A stretch of 64,000 nt of DNA from Actinacidiphila alni. GTDB lineage: Bacteria; Actinomycetota; Actinomycetes; Streptomycetales; Streptomycetaceae. Position numbers and translations under genes: made by a program. Below are positions 16,786 to 24,488 of the stretch, in pieces. Within the stretch, counting starts at the first letter, position 1. Every line of letters begins with the position of its first letter. Location of the stretch: assembly GCF_900112845.1 (NCBI RefSeq), contig NZ_FONG01000007.1:62001-126000 (forward strand), written 5' to 3'. The notes beneath the pieces are model-generated. The model searched no databases, was not told where the DNA came from, and saw only the letters and a list, made by a program, of their open reading frames with translations.

Positions 16786-17700
16786 ATGCCTGAATTGCCG
16801 GAGGTCGAGTCCCTCAGCAGATTTCTGGCCGAGCAGCTCGTCGGCCGGACCGTCGACCGCGTGTATCCCGTCGCCGTACACGCGCTCAAGACGTACGACC
16901 CGCCGATCACCGCGCTGGAGGGGCGCTCCTTCGACGCGGTGACCCGGCACGGCAAATTCCTCGACCTGACGGCCGGGGACGCCCACCTGGTGATCCATCT
17001 GGCCCGCGCCGGGTGGGTGCGGTGGACGGAGAAGATGGCGGACGCGCCGCCGCGCCCCGGCAAGGGGCCGCTGGCGCTGCGGGTCCGGCTGGCCGCCGAC
17101 CCGGACGGCGATACGGGCACGGGTACGGGTACGGGTACGGGTACGGACAGCGGCACGGGATTCGACGTGACCGAGGCGGGCACCCAGAAGGGCCTCGCCC
17201 TCTATGTGGTCCGCGACCCGCTGGACGTGCCGGGCGTCGCCCGCCTGGGCCCCGACCCGTTCGCCCCCGACTTCACGCTGGCGGCGTTCACCGAGCTGCT
17301 GGCGGGCAGGCGCAGCCAGATCAAGGGCGTACTGCGCGACCAGAGTGTGATCGCCGGGATCGGCAACGCGTACTCCGACGAGATCCTGCACGCGGCCCGC
17401 ATGTCGCCGTACAAACTGGCCACCGCGCTCACCGAGGACGAGATCGGCACCCTCTACGAGGCGATCGGTACGACGCTGGCGGACGCCGTCGAGCGGTCGC
17501 GCGGGCTGCCGTTGCGCGATCTGAAGTCGGAGAAGAAGAGCGGTCTGCGGGTGCACGGGCGCAAGGGCGAGGCGTGTCCGGTGTGCGGGGACACCATCCG
17601 CGAGGTGTCCTTCAGCAGTTCGGCGATGCAGTACTGCCCGACGTGCCAGACCGGCGGCAAGCCGCTGGCGGACCGGCGGATGTCTCGGCTGCTCAAGTAG
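16786..17700 (+). CDS. Fpg/Nei-family DNA glycosylase/AP lyase
   Basis: The 304-residue base-excision repair enzyme begins PELPEVE, giving the catalytic Pro1 and Glu2 after Met removal. The HGKFLDL lysine and the helix-two-turn-helix (KGVLRDQSVIAGIGNAYSDEILHAARMSP) follow, and a zinc finger uses Cys264, Cys267, Cys284 and Cys287. Family members remove oxidised purines or pyrimidines and cut the strand. Residues about 108-124 are an inserted Thr-Gly run encoded by an ACGGGT microsatellite at 17113-17148, absent from the usual Fpg/Nei scaffold. Whether it prefers 8-oxoguanine (Fpg) or oxidised pyrimidines (Nei) cannot be decided by eye. Confidence 0.93.
   Translation: MPELPEVESLSRFLAEQLVGRTVDRVYPVAVHALKTYDPPITALEGRSFDAVTRHGKFLDLTAGDAHLVIHLARAGWVRWTEKMADAPPRPGKGPLALRVRLAADPDGDTGTGTGTGTGTDSGTGFDVTEAGTQKGLALYVVRDPLDVPGVARLGPDPFAPDFTLAAFTELLAGRRSQIKGVLRDQSVIAGIGNAYSDEILHAARMSPYKLATALTEDEIGTLYEAIGTTLADAVERSRGLPLRDLKSEKKSGLRVHGRKGEACPVCGDTIREVSFSSSAMQYCPTCQTGGKPLADRRMSRLLK
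17113..17148. repeat. ACGGGT hexanucleotide microsatellite in a glycosylase gene
   Basis: Four exact ACGGGT units flanked by one-base variants (ACGGGC before, ACGGAC after) encode TGTGTGTGTGT. The unit of six keeps the frame, so copy-number change would alter loop length without inactivating the gene. Confidence 0.8.
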
Positions 17701-17777
17701 GCCCGGACGCACGGGGGTCCGGACGCGCGAGGTTCCGGACGCGCGGCGTCCGCCCGTGGACGCATCGCTTCCGCACA

Positions 17778-17834
17778 TTGGTTGACCAAGGATATTTACC
17801 GTTGGTAGCGTCATGACGCTAAAATGTGATCACA
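17778..17834. promoter_or_regulatory. Cluster of palindromes upstream of the LuxR-type regulator
   Basis: Four adjacent palindromes occupy an AT-rich 57-bp stretch: TTGGTTGACCAA (17778-17789), TACC-GTT-GGTA (about 17797-17807), the 14-bp perfect AGCGTCATGACGCT (17807-17820) and TGTGATCACA (17825-17834). The last joins two CRP-type half-sites without the usual spacer. They lie 164-220 bp before the regulator ATG. Confidence 0.65.
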
Positions 17835-17997
17835 CGCGATCCGGAGCGCTCAGGCCCGTAAGTGCTCCCGTTGTCGCCTTCCTCGGCCGCGCCGTTGCGG
17901 CCGTCGTGGGGTGGGGCGGCGTCGCGTCGCTGTAAGGCGCCCGCTCGGGGGCAGGCCGCCGAAGTGGTTCTTACTCGGAAGAGACACGGGCGGACAT

Positions 17998-18762
17998 ATG
18001 ACTTCGGAAATTCTCCACCATTCGCGTCGCATGCCGTTTCCCGCGCGGCTCCGCGTGGTGTTGTTCATGGAGGACCAGATCCTGCGCCTGGGTGTGCAGG
18101 CGATCATGTCGGGCCTCGCCACCGGCGTGGAGACGTACTTCGCCGCGAACGAGTTCGACTTCGTGGGCAAGGTGCGCGAGCACGCGCCCGATGTGGCGGT
18201 GCTGACCCCGGCCAACCGGCGGTTGTGGGACGTGATCGGTCAGGAGCGGGCGGCCCGTACGGGCCCGGACCGTACGGGCCGCGCGGGGCGGGACGGGCGG
18301 GGGGCCAGCGGCGTAGCGGGCGAACGGCCTTCGCCGCGGCTGCTGTTGGTGATCGAGCAGCATCAGACGGACGATCTGGCGGGGCTGCCCGCCGACGGTT
18401 ATCTGATCCGGCAGGACCTGTCGGCGGCCGGAATGGCGCGGGCGCTCGACCAGTTGGCGGCCGGGGAGATGGCCATCCCGGTGGAGCTGGGCCGCAGCCT
18501 CATCCAGCAGGCGGCGTCCGCCGCCCCTGCCAAGCGGCGCGGGGCGCTGACGGCGCGGGAGAACGAGACGCTGGTTCTGCTGGTGCGCGGGCTGAGCAAC
18601 AAGCAGATCGGGCGCCGGCTGCTGATCTCCGAGCACGGGGCGAAGCGGCTGGTGAGCAGTGTGCTGCTGAAGCTCGACGCGACCAACCGGACGAGTGCGG
18701 TGGTCAAGGCGATCAGGACGGGTCTGGTGGACGAGGCGACGCTCGCCGACACGGCGAACTGA
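17998..18762 (+). CDS. LuxR-family response-regulator-like protein
   Basis: The 254-residue protein starts at an ATG behind GGAAGAGACACGGGCGG. Residues about 15-130 are receiver-like (LRVVLFMEDQILRLGVQAIM; the acidic pocket is reduced to ED and a canonical phospho-Asp is not obvious), interrupted by a Gly/Arg/Thr-rich insert near 85-110. Residues about 180-245 are a LuxR/NarL helix-turn-helix (LTARENETLVLLVRGLSNKQIGRRLLIS). It may therefore be an atypical receiver that does not depend on phosphorylation. No kinase gene is adjacent. The palindrome cluster upstream could bind it. Confidence 0.83.
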   Translation: MTSEILHHSRRMPFPARLRVVLFMEDQILRLGVQAIMSGLATGVETYFAANEFDFVGKVREHAPDVAVLTPANRRLWDVIGQERAARTGPDRTGRAGRDGRGASGVAGERPSPRLLLVIEQHQTDDLAGLPADGYLIRQDLSAAGMARALDQLAAGEMAIPVELGRSLIQQAASAAPAKRRGALTARENETLVLLVRGLSNKQIGRRLLISEHGAKRLVSSVLLKLDATNRTSAVVKAIRTGLVDEATLADTAN

Positions 18763-18776
18763 CCGGAGGCCGAACC

Positions 18777-18855
18777 GGGACCGGGCAGGGGCCGGACAGG
18801 GACCGGGCAGGGGTCGAACAGGGACCGGGCCGGGGTCGAACAGGGCACCGGCCCA
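18777..18855. repeat. 22-bp tandem repeat, 3.5 copies
   Basis: Units start at 18777, 18799 and 18821 with consensus GGGACCGGGCAGGGGTCGAACA (shown here as GGGACCGGGCAGGGG then TCGAACA); a partial fourth copy follows. It lies between the LuxR gene stop and the membrane-protein start and contains no open frame of its own. Confidence 0.85.
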
Positions 18856-18912
18856 GGAAGCTTCGCCAACGCCGGGGGAATTCTCGGCGAACTTCCGCCG
18901 CACGCCGCGCAC

Positions 18913-20730
18913 ATGGCATTTCCACGCGCGGGCGTGCGGCTATGGTCGGCGGCCGTGACCTCCGTTTCCGGGACCGACGACGGTGCCATGACGGGCGCCG
19001 ACGGGGGCGCCGTGAGCGGCGCCCCGGCCGCCGGTGAAGCGTCGGCCTCGGCTCCCGCCCCGGCGGCCGTCCCGTATCCGGCCGCCGCTCGCGTCCTGGC
19101 GGCGGTCCTCGCGGTCGCGGCCGTCGCCGCGATGTGCTGGAGCGGTCTCAATCACGATGTGCGGTACGTGCTCGGCGGCATGCGGGCGAGCGGGCGCGGC
19201 AGCATCCCCGCGTCCGGCACCTTTGTGCACCGGCCGCTGGCGTACCGCTGGCTGCTGTCCTGGCTCGACCATCTGACCGCGGGTCCGGTCGCCGTGCGCG
19301 AGGCGTGGATCCGGCTGCTGGTGATCGTCGTGACGGCGGCCGTGGCGTGGTGGCTGCGGTCGGGCCTTGCCCGCCGGCTGCCGCGCCGGGAGGCGACGGC
19401 CGTGGCGGGCGCGGTCGGGCTCGCTCTGCTCTTCGCGCCCGCCTGGGACTTCCTGCAGCCGGAGTGGGTCGCGGTGCTGCTCGCGGTGGCGGGTCTCGCC
19501 GCCGCGCTGGGGCCGCGCCGGACATGGCTCGCGGCCGGCGCGGGCGGTGTGCTGATCGCGCTCGTGGTGCTGGTGAAGTACACGACCGCGCCCACCGCGC
19601 TGCTGCCGCTGGGCGCGCTGTGGGTGCTGGACCGGCGCCGCGCCCTGCTGACGACGGCGGTCGCCGTCGTCGCCACGCCGGCCGGTTTCGCGCTGGCGAT
19701 CGCCGTGCAGCCGCGCGAGTGGCGCTGGTTCAACGAATTGTCCGCGCTGAATCCCGACACCCCGGTGCAGCACGGTCTGCGCGCCGCCGATCTGCACGCG
19801 ATGGTCACCACCGTCGGCGTCGAGGCGCTGATGAATCCGGTGGTGGCGCTGCTGCCCGCCGCCGTGGTGCTGCTGGCGCGCGGCAGTGCGTCGCGCGCGG
19901 GCCGCTGGGGGTGGCCGCTGCTGACCGCGGCCGGGGTCGCGGGGGTGCTGGCCGCGCTGGTGGCGCAGGGCCAGTGGTTCCAGTACCACCTGGCCGCGCT
20001 CCCCGTGCTGGCCGCCGCGCTGTGCGGGCTCGCGGTGGCGCGCCGTCCCCAACTGCCGCTGCCCGGCGGGGCGTTACTGCTCGGCGTCGCGGTCCCGCTG
20101 CTGTCCGGGCAGTCCTGGAACTGGCGGCACGCGCACGAGACGGCCGCGTACGCGCTGGTCTGGACGGTCGTACTGGTCACGCTCGTCGCCGCCGCGCTGC
20201 CCGGCCGCCGGGGCGTCCGGTTCACCAATGTGCGGGGCACGGCGGGCCGTTACGTGCCCGCCGCCGCGCTGCTGCTCGCGCTCGCGATTCCGGTGTGGCC
20301 GACGACGCCGTACTCCTACGACACCCGGCACTCCACCTTCACCGCGCTCGAACGGGCCCGCACCCGGCACGAGTTGAGCCACTGGATGGACGGGGTACGG
20401 GACCGGATCGGGGCCGACACCCCCGTCACGTACCTGGCGTTCGGCGACAACAACTACCTGCTGGGCAACCCGACGCACTGCCGCTACCCCACCCCGGACT
20501 TCCTCCAGCGCACCCGTTACGACCGGTCGATCACCGGCCAGGCCAGCTACCGGGAGAATCTGCGCTGCCTCGACGACCCGGCGTCGCGCTACGCGCTGCT
20601 CGACACTTTCTGGTTCCCGCTCGGGCAGATCGCGCCGCAGGCCGCGGCGCGGATCAGGGCGCGCTTCGACTGCGACCGGCCGGTCGCCGCGCTGCCCGCC
20701 TTCCACCTGGTGGTCTGCCCGCGCCGCTGA
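18913..20730 (+). CDS. Polytopic membrane protein, GT-C glycosyltransferase-like; contains a TTA codon
   Basis: The protein is up to 605 residues long. A Ser/Ala-rich N-terminus of about 55 residues precedes roughly ten to eleven hydrophobic segments between 57 and 460, and a soluble C-terminal domain of about 130 residues carries several cysteines (THCRYP, LRCLDD, FDCDRP, VVCPRR). The layout suits a GT-C-type membrane glycosyltransferase or related cell-envelope enzyme, but no catalytic motif is certain. The start is ambiguous between ATG 18913 and GTG 18955. Codon 388 (20074-20076) is TTA, a rare leucine codon in streptomycetes that is read by the bldA tRNA, so expression may be tied to differentiation. 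Confidence 0.75.
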   Translation: MAFPRAGVRLWSAAVTSVSGTDDGAMTGADGGAVSGAPAAGEASASAPAPAAVPYPAAARVLAAVLAVAAVAAMCWSGLNHDVRYVLGGMRASGRGSIPASGTFVHRPLAYRWLLSWLDHLTAGPVAVREAWIRLLVIVVTAAVAWWLRSGLARRLPRREATAVAGAVGLALLFAPAWDFLQPEWVAVLLAVAGLAAALGPRRTWLAAGAGGVLIALVVLVKYTTAPTALLPLGALWVLDRRRALLTTAVAVVATPAGFALAIAVQPREWRWFNELSALNPDTPVQHGLRAADLHAMVTTVGVEALMNPVVALLPAAVVLLARGSASRAGRWGWPLLTAAGVAGVLAALVAQGQWFQYHLAALPVLAAALCGLAVARRPQLPLPGGALLLGVAVPLLSGQSWNWRHAHETAAYALVWTVVLVTLVAAALPGRRGVRFTNVRGTAGRYVPAAALLLALAIPVWPTTPYSYDTRHSTFTALERARTRHELSHWMDGVRDRIGADTPVTYLAFGDNNYLLGNPTHCRYPTPDFLQRTRYDRSITGQASYRENLRCLDDPASRYALLDTFWFPLGQIAPQAAARIRARFDCDRPVAALPAFHLVVCPRR

Positions 20731-20757
20731 CCCGCGGGCCTGCGGGGGGGGCTGGCC

Positions 20758-20776
20758 CCACCCCGGGGCGGGGTGG
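20758..20776 (+). terminator. Weak hairpin after the membrane-protein gene
   Basis: CCACCCC (20758-20764) pairs with GGGGTGG (20770-20776) over five bases, 28 bp after the stop codon. Confidence 0.45.
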
Positions 20777-20908
20777 CAGCTCCATCGATCGGGCCCGGCC
20801 GCGGGCGTTGGATGGACGGTGTCCGCACCGTGCGGGCCGGACACGCGGCCAGGGTCTGTCGTTTGGATCAGGCCCTGGAGTCCGAGGCGTTCGACGGGGA
20901 GAGCTGTC

Positions 20909-22162
20909 ATGAAGGTGTCGTGGGCGGGGAAACGCGGTCTGGTGGCGGCGTGGACGGTGGCGCTGGCCGTGTCGGCGCTTGCGGCGGTGCCCGCCGGGGC
21001 GAAGGGTACGGACGGCGGACGTACGGACGGGCGCGGGGCGCACGGATCCGGCTACGACGAGGCGGCGCTGCGGCACGACCTCGCCGCGGTGCGGGCCGCG
21101 GGCGACGGCCAGGTCAATGTGGTGGCGCGGGTGGACACCCCGGCCGGGCCGCTGCGGGCCCGCTACGGCACCGCGGGCCGCGGCTCGGACCAACCGGTGC
21201 CGTGGGACCCGGAGTTCAGGATCGCGAGCACCACCAAGGCGTTCACCGCGGTGGTCGTGCTCCAGCTCGTCGCGGAGAAGAAGCTGTCGCTCGACGACAC
21301 CGTCGAGCACTGGCTGCCCGGTGTGGTCGCGGGACACGGCAACGACGGCTCGCGGATCACCGTCAGGGACCTGCTCCAGCAGACCAGCGGGCTCTTCGAC
21401 TACGTCGCCGACCCGGACGTGCAGGACCGGCTCTTCCAGCACTTCGACGAGAACCGCTACGACAACACGCCGCCCGCGCAGTTGGCCGCGATCGCGATGG
21501 ACCACCCGCCGCTGTTCGTCCCGGGACCGGCCGGCAGCGCGCGCAAGTGGGCGTACTCCAACACCAATTACCTGCTCGCCGGGATGATCGCGGAGAAGGC
21601 GGACGGCACCGGCGCGACCTGGCGGGACCTGGTCGAGCACCGCGTGATCGCGCCGCTGGGGCTGCGGCACACCTACATCCCCGGCTCGAACCCGTTCCTC
21701 GTCGGCCCGCACGAGCGGATCACCCTCGACACCCCGGACGGCGGGGTGCTCGACGCGACCGAGCTGAGCTTCGAACACACCGCGGATTCCGGTGTGGTGA
21801 GCACCCCCGCCGACCTCAACACCTTCTTCCGCGCGCTCGCCACCGGGAAGCTGCTGCCCGCCGAGCAGTGGCGGCAGATGCGGCAGACCGTGCCGTACGA
21901 CGATCTGCCGGTGCCGCCGGCCGGCACGCAGGGCGGGTACGGCCTGGGCCTGCGGGTGGTCCCGCTGACCTGCGGCGGGGTGTACTACCTGCACGAGGGC
22001 GACGGCTTCGGCGTCTACAGCAGGCCGGCCGTCAGCGCCGACGGCCGCCGCGCGGTGACGGTGTCGATCACGTCGACCACCGCGATGATCGACCAGGACA
22101 AGGTCAACCGCGCGGTGCAGACGCTCACCGATCACGCGCTGTGCGACCGTCGGACGCCGTGA
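20909..22162 (+). CDS. Secreted serine hydrolase, class C beta-lactamase/D-Ala-D-Ala carboxypeptidase fold
   Basis: The 417-residue protein has a signal peptide (about 1-31, ending PAGAKG) and a penicillin-binding-protein fold with the SxxK box STTK (Ser107, Lys110), YSN (Tyr216-Asn218) and HEG near 362 in place of KTG. This set is typical of secreted DD-peptidases and esterases related to class C enzymes. It probably acts on peptidoglycan stem peptides or small esters outside the cell. The ATG follows GGGGAGAGCTGTC. Resistance to beta-lactams cannot be inferred from sequence alone. Confidence 0.9.
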   Translation: MKVSWAGKRGLVAAWTVALAVSALAAVPAGAKGTDGGRTDGRGAHGSGYDEAALRHDLAAVRAAGDGQVNVVARVDTPAGPLRARYGTAGRGSDQPVPWDPEFRIASTTKAFTAVVVLQLVAEKKLSLDDTVEHWLPGVVAGHGNDGSRITVRDLLQQTSGLFDYVADPDVQDRLFQHFDENRYDNTPPAQLAAIAMDHPPLFVPGPAGSARKWAYSNTNYLLAGMIAEKADGTGATWRDLVEHRVIAPLGLRHTYIPGSNPFLVGPHERITLDTPDGGVLDATELSFEHTADSGVVSTPADLNTFFRALATGKLLPAEQWRQMRQTVPYDDLPVPPAGTQGGYGLGLRVVPLTCGGVYYLHEGDGFGVYSRPAVSADGRRAVTVSITSTTAMIDQDKVNRAVQTLTDHALCDRRTP

Positions 22163-22176
22163 GGGCGTAGGGCCGA

Positions 22177-22467
22177 CTAGGTGCTGTAGACCTCGAGTTC
22201 GGAGAGCTGGGCGGCGGGCCAGCCGGTGTTGGACGGGGACGGGGTTTGGACCCAGTTCTGCGTCCAGTGCCACCAGCCGTTGATCGGGGCGCCGTCACCG
22301 ACGCAGGCGAACCAGCCCTGATAGCCGACCGTCACCTTGCCGACCACATCCCCCGGTCCGCTCGCCGCGGACGCGCCGCCCGCGACCGCGGTCTCCGTGA
22401 CCCCGATGGCTCCTGCCGCGGTGGCCGCGACGGCGGCCTGCAGGAAGACCCGGCGTGTGACACCCAT
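22177..22467 (-). pseudogene. Remnant of a secreted glycoside hydrolase with an internal deletion
   Basis: The 96-codon frame starts at an ATG behind GGAGGAGTTCCAG. It encodes a Tat-type signal (TRRVFLQAAVAATAAGA), then VGKVTVGYQGWFACVGDGAP and NGWWHWTQNW, which I recognise as the start of the streptomycete GH99/GH71-like hydrolases that normally continue for several hundred residues. After PSPSNT the frame reads GWPAAQLSELEVYST and stops. That ending resembles the C-terminal strand of an F5/8-type (CBM32) carbohydrate-binding domain. The simplest reading is an in-frame deletion that joined both ends of a long multidomain gene. It may still be translated and exported. Confidence 0.65.
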
Positions 22468-22603
22468 CTGGAACTCCTCCGATCGGCTGTCAACTCCCGC
22501 CGCCCGCGCGGCCGTTGTGCGTGCCCTGCGGCGGGGGCCGGAAGTCTGGTGCCGGGGATCGGCATCACGGCGACACCCGTGCGCGATACTCCGCGCGACA
22601 GGC

Positions 22604-22628
22604 GAAATAATTGACAGAATTGACGCAA
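22604..22628 (-). promoter_or_regulatory. AT-rich direct repeat upstream of the glycosidase remnant
   Basis: On the minus strand GTCAATTCT and GTCAATTAT stand side by side, in a locally AT-rich stretch about 140-160 bp upstream of the remnant ATG. This is a plausible promoter or activator site that has outlived the gene; the boundaries are approximate. Confidence 0.35.
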
Positions 22629-22740
22629 GAACCGTTCTGTCGGGGTTTTCCACGGTGTGGCGCCGGGCGGCCGACGGGGTTCACACGATTGGAACCGGGA
22701 TCTCAGCGGAATCCAAGAAACGGTTCATACCGTCCTCGGC

Positions 22741-23928
22741 ATGGACGAGGAAGAGGCGTCCCGCCCGGCCGGGGGTGCCGCCGGGGACGGGGACGCGCAC
22801 GGTACGGGCGCCGCGCCCGGCACGCCCGACGATGCGGCCGTCGGGCTCCGGGCGGTGCCGCTCGGGCCGGTCGAGGCCGGGGCCTGCGACGACGGGCCGG
22901 ACGCGGCGCCGGGGCCGGGGGCGGCTCCCGGTGCGGCGGGCAGGCCGTGGTGGGCGCGGCGCCCGCTGGTGGTGTCCACCACGACGGTCGCCGCAATCGC
23001 CGCGCTGACGCTGGCCGCCGTCGTCCACTCGCCGTCCGCGCGGGCCGGGGCGGACGGTACGGCCGCCCCGGGCACAGCGGAGGCGTCCCGCCCGGCGACG
23101 ACGCCGGCGCCCACGACCACCGCCCAGGCCGTCTCGCCGACGACGAAGGCACCGTCCGTAAAGACCGCGCCGTCCGCGTCATCCGTCAAGGCCGCGGCGT
23201 CCGCGCAGGACGAATTGCGGACGGTGCTGAAAGCCCTGCCCGACAGTGGCTCCGGGCACTATTCGGTGGCCGTGACCGACCTGGACGGCGGCGCCGTCGC
23301 CACCTACGACAGCGGCGCCACCACCGCCTACGACACCGCGAGCATCGTCAAGGTCGACATCCTCGCGTCGCTGCTGCTCCAGCACCAGCACGCGGGCACG
23401 CACCTCACCGCCGGGGAACGCGCGCTGGCCACCGCGATGATCGAGGAGAGCGACAACGACGCGGCGCTCACCCTGTGGCACACCATCGGCTCGGGCCCCG
23501 GCCTGCGGGCCGCCAACGCCACGCTCGGCCTGGACCACACCACCCCCGGCAGCGGCGAACTGTGGGGACTGACGCAGACCACCGCCGCCGACCAGGTCAC
23601 CTTGCTGCGCGCGGTCTACGGCGCCGCCGCCGACTCCCCGCTCAGCGCCGACTCGCGCGACGTCGTCTCCGGCCTGATGCGTGCCGTCGACCCGGACCAG
23701 CGGTGGGGCGTGTCCGCCGCCGACTCCGACGGCGCCGGCTACGCGATCAAGAACGGCTGGCTGCCGCGCAGCGCCACCGGCCTGTGGGACATCAACAGCG
23801 TCGGCGAGATACGGCACGACGGCCACACCCTGCTGATCGCCGTCCTGTCCGGCGGCCACCTCTCGGAGCAGGCCGGGATCTCCCTCGTCGAACGCGTCGC
23901 CGCGGCGACGGCCGAGGCTGTCGCCTAG
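22741..23928 (+). CDS. Membrane-anchored class A beta-lactamase-fold serine hydrolase
   Basis: The 395-residue protein has an acidic Gly/Ala-rich cytoplasmic N-terminus, one transmembrane segment at about 78-103, a Thr/Ala/Pro/Lys linker to about 155 and an extracytoplasmic hydrolase domain. The class A motifs are SIVK (Ser201, Lys204), SDN (Ser237-Asn239) and KNG at 337-339 where KTG or KSG is usual. The fold fits beta-lactamases and peptidoglycan DD-peptidases; with a tether, linker and variant third motif, an inactive or regulatory wall-binding role is also possible. The ATG begins a conserved acidic start; a 14-bp palindrome ACGGTTCATACCGT lies at 22720-22733. Confidence 0.85.
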   Translation: MDEEEASRPAGGAAGDGDAHGTGAAPGTPDDAAVGLRAVPLGPVEAGACDDGPDAAPGPGAAPGAAGRPWWARRPLVVSTTTVAAIAALTLAAVVHSPSARAGADGTAAPGTAEASRPATTPAPTTTAQAVSPTTKAPSVKTAPSASSVKAAASAQDELRTVLKALPDSGSGHYSVAVTDLDGGAVATYDSGATTAYDTASIVKVDILASLLLQHQHAGTHLTAGERALATAMIEESDNDAALTLWHTIGSGPGLRAANATLGLDHTTPGSGELWGLTQTTAADQVTLLRAVYGAAADSPLSADSRDVVSGLMRAVDPDQRWGVSAADSDGAGYAIKNGWLPRSATGLWDINSVGEIRHDGHTLLIAVLSGGHLSEQAGISLVERVAAATAEAVA

Positions 23929-23947
23929 TCCGGGCCGCGCGGGGCCT

Positions 23948-24439
23948 TCACGGCGCCGTCCACTCGATCGCCGGCGGCACCACCCGGGCGCACAGCGGGT
24001 GCCCCTTGGCATCGGTCAGGCCGAGCCGGGCCGTGAGCCGTCCGGTGCGGGCCGCCTCCGCCAGGACCTCCGGGTCCACGGCGGCCAGCATCAGCTTCGC
24101 GCGGCGGAACATCCCGAAGCCGGCGGGGCCCACGTCGCCCCAGGACAGATAGACGAAGCGGTCGCCCGGGCCGCCCTGCACATACGGCCCCGTCAGGTCC
24201 GTACGCCCGTCGGCCCCGGGGCGGGCCGCGCACTCCAGCTCCCACACCGCGCGCTCCGCGTCACCGGGCGTCACCCCCGTCAACTCCCCCGGTTTCCCGC
24301 GGCGCTGCACCCCGACGTGCACATTCGCGTACCCGGGAAAGCCGCCGCCCTCCCCGCACACCCTTCCGGGCAGGTCGCTGCCCTCGATCGTCACGGTCAC
24401 GGTCACGGGTGCGCCTGGCGTACGACTCTTCGGGGCCAT
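23948..24439 (-). CDS. DUF5990 family protein
   Basis: The 163-residue protein matches the DUF5990 pattern: TVTIEGSDLPGRVCG, YANVHVGVQRRGKPGEL, LTGPYVQGGPGDRFVYLSWGDVG and FGMFRRAKLML. The N-terminal 20 residues are a basic leader without signal features. The family has no assigned function. It is convergent with the class A-fold hydrolase (20 bp apart) and divergent from the phosphotransferase-like gene (49 bp apart), so it shares a short promoter region with the latter. Confidence 0.85.
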   Translation of the reverse strand: MAPKSRTPGAPVTVTVTIEGSDLPGRVCGEGGGFPGYANVHVGVQRRGKPGELTGVTPGDAERAVWELECAARPGADGRTDLTGPYVQGGPGDRFVYLSWGDVGPAGFGMFRRAKLMLAAVDPEVLAEAARTGRLTARLGLTDAKGHPLCARVVPPAIEWTAP

Positions 24440-24488
24440 GCCCCGATTCTCCCCCGCCCGCGCGCGGACACCGGGATACTCCTCGCCC

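Noticed and set aside
17825..17834. A functional CRP site at TGTGATCACA
   Set aside because: The usual 6-bp spacer between half-sites is missing, so I report it only as one of several palindromes.
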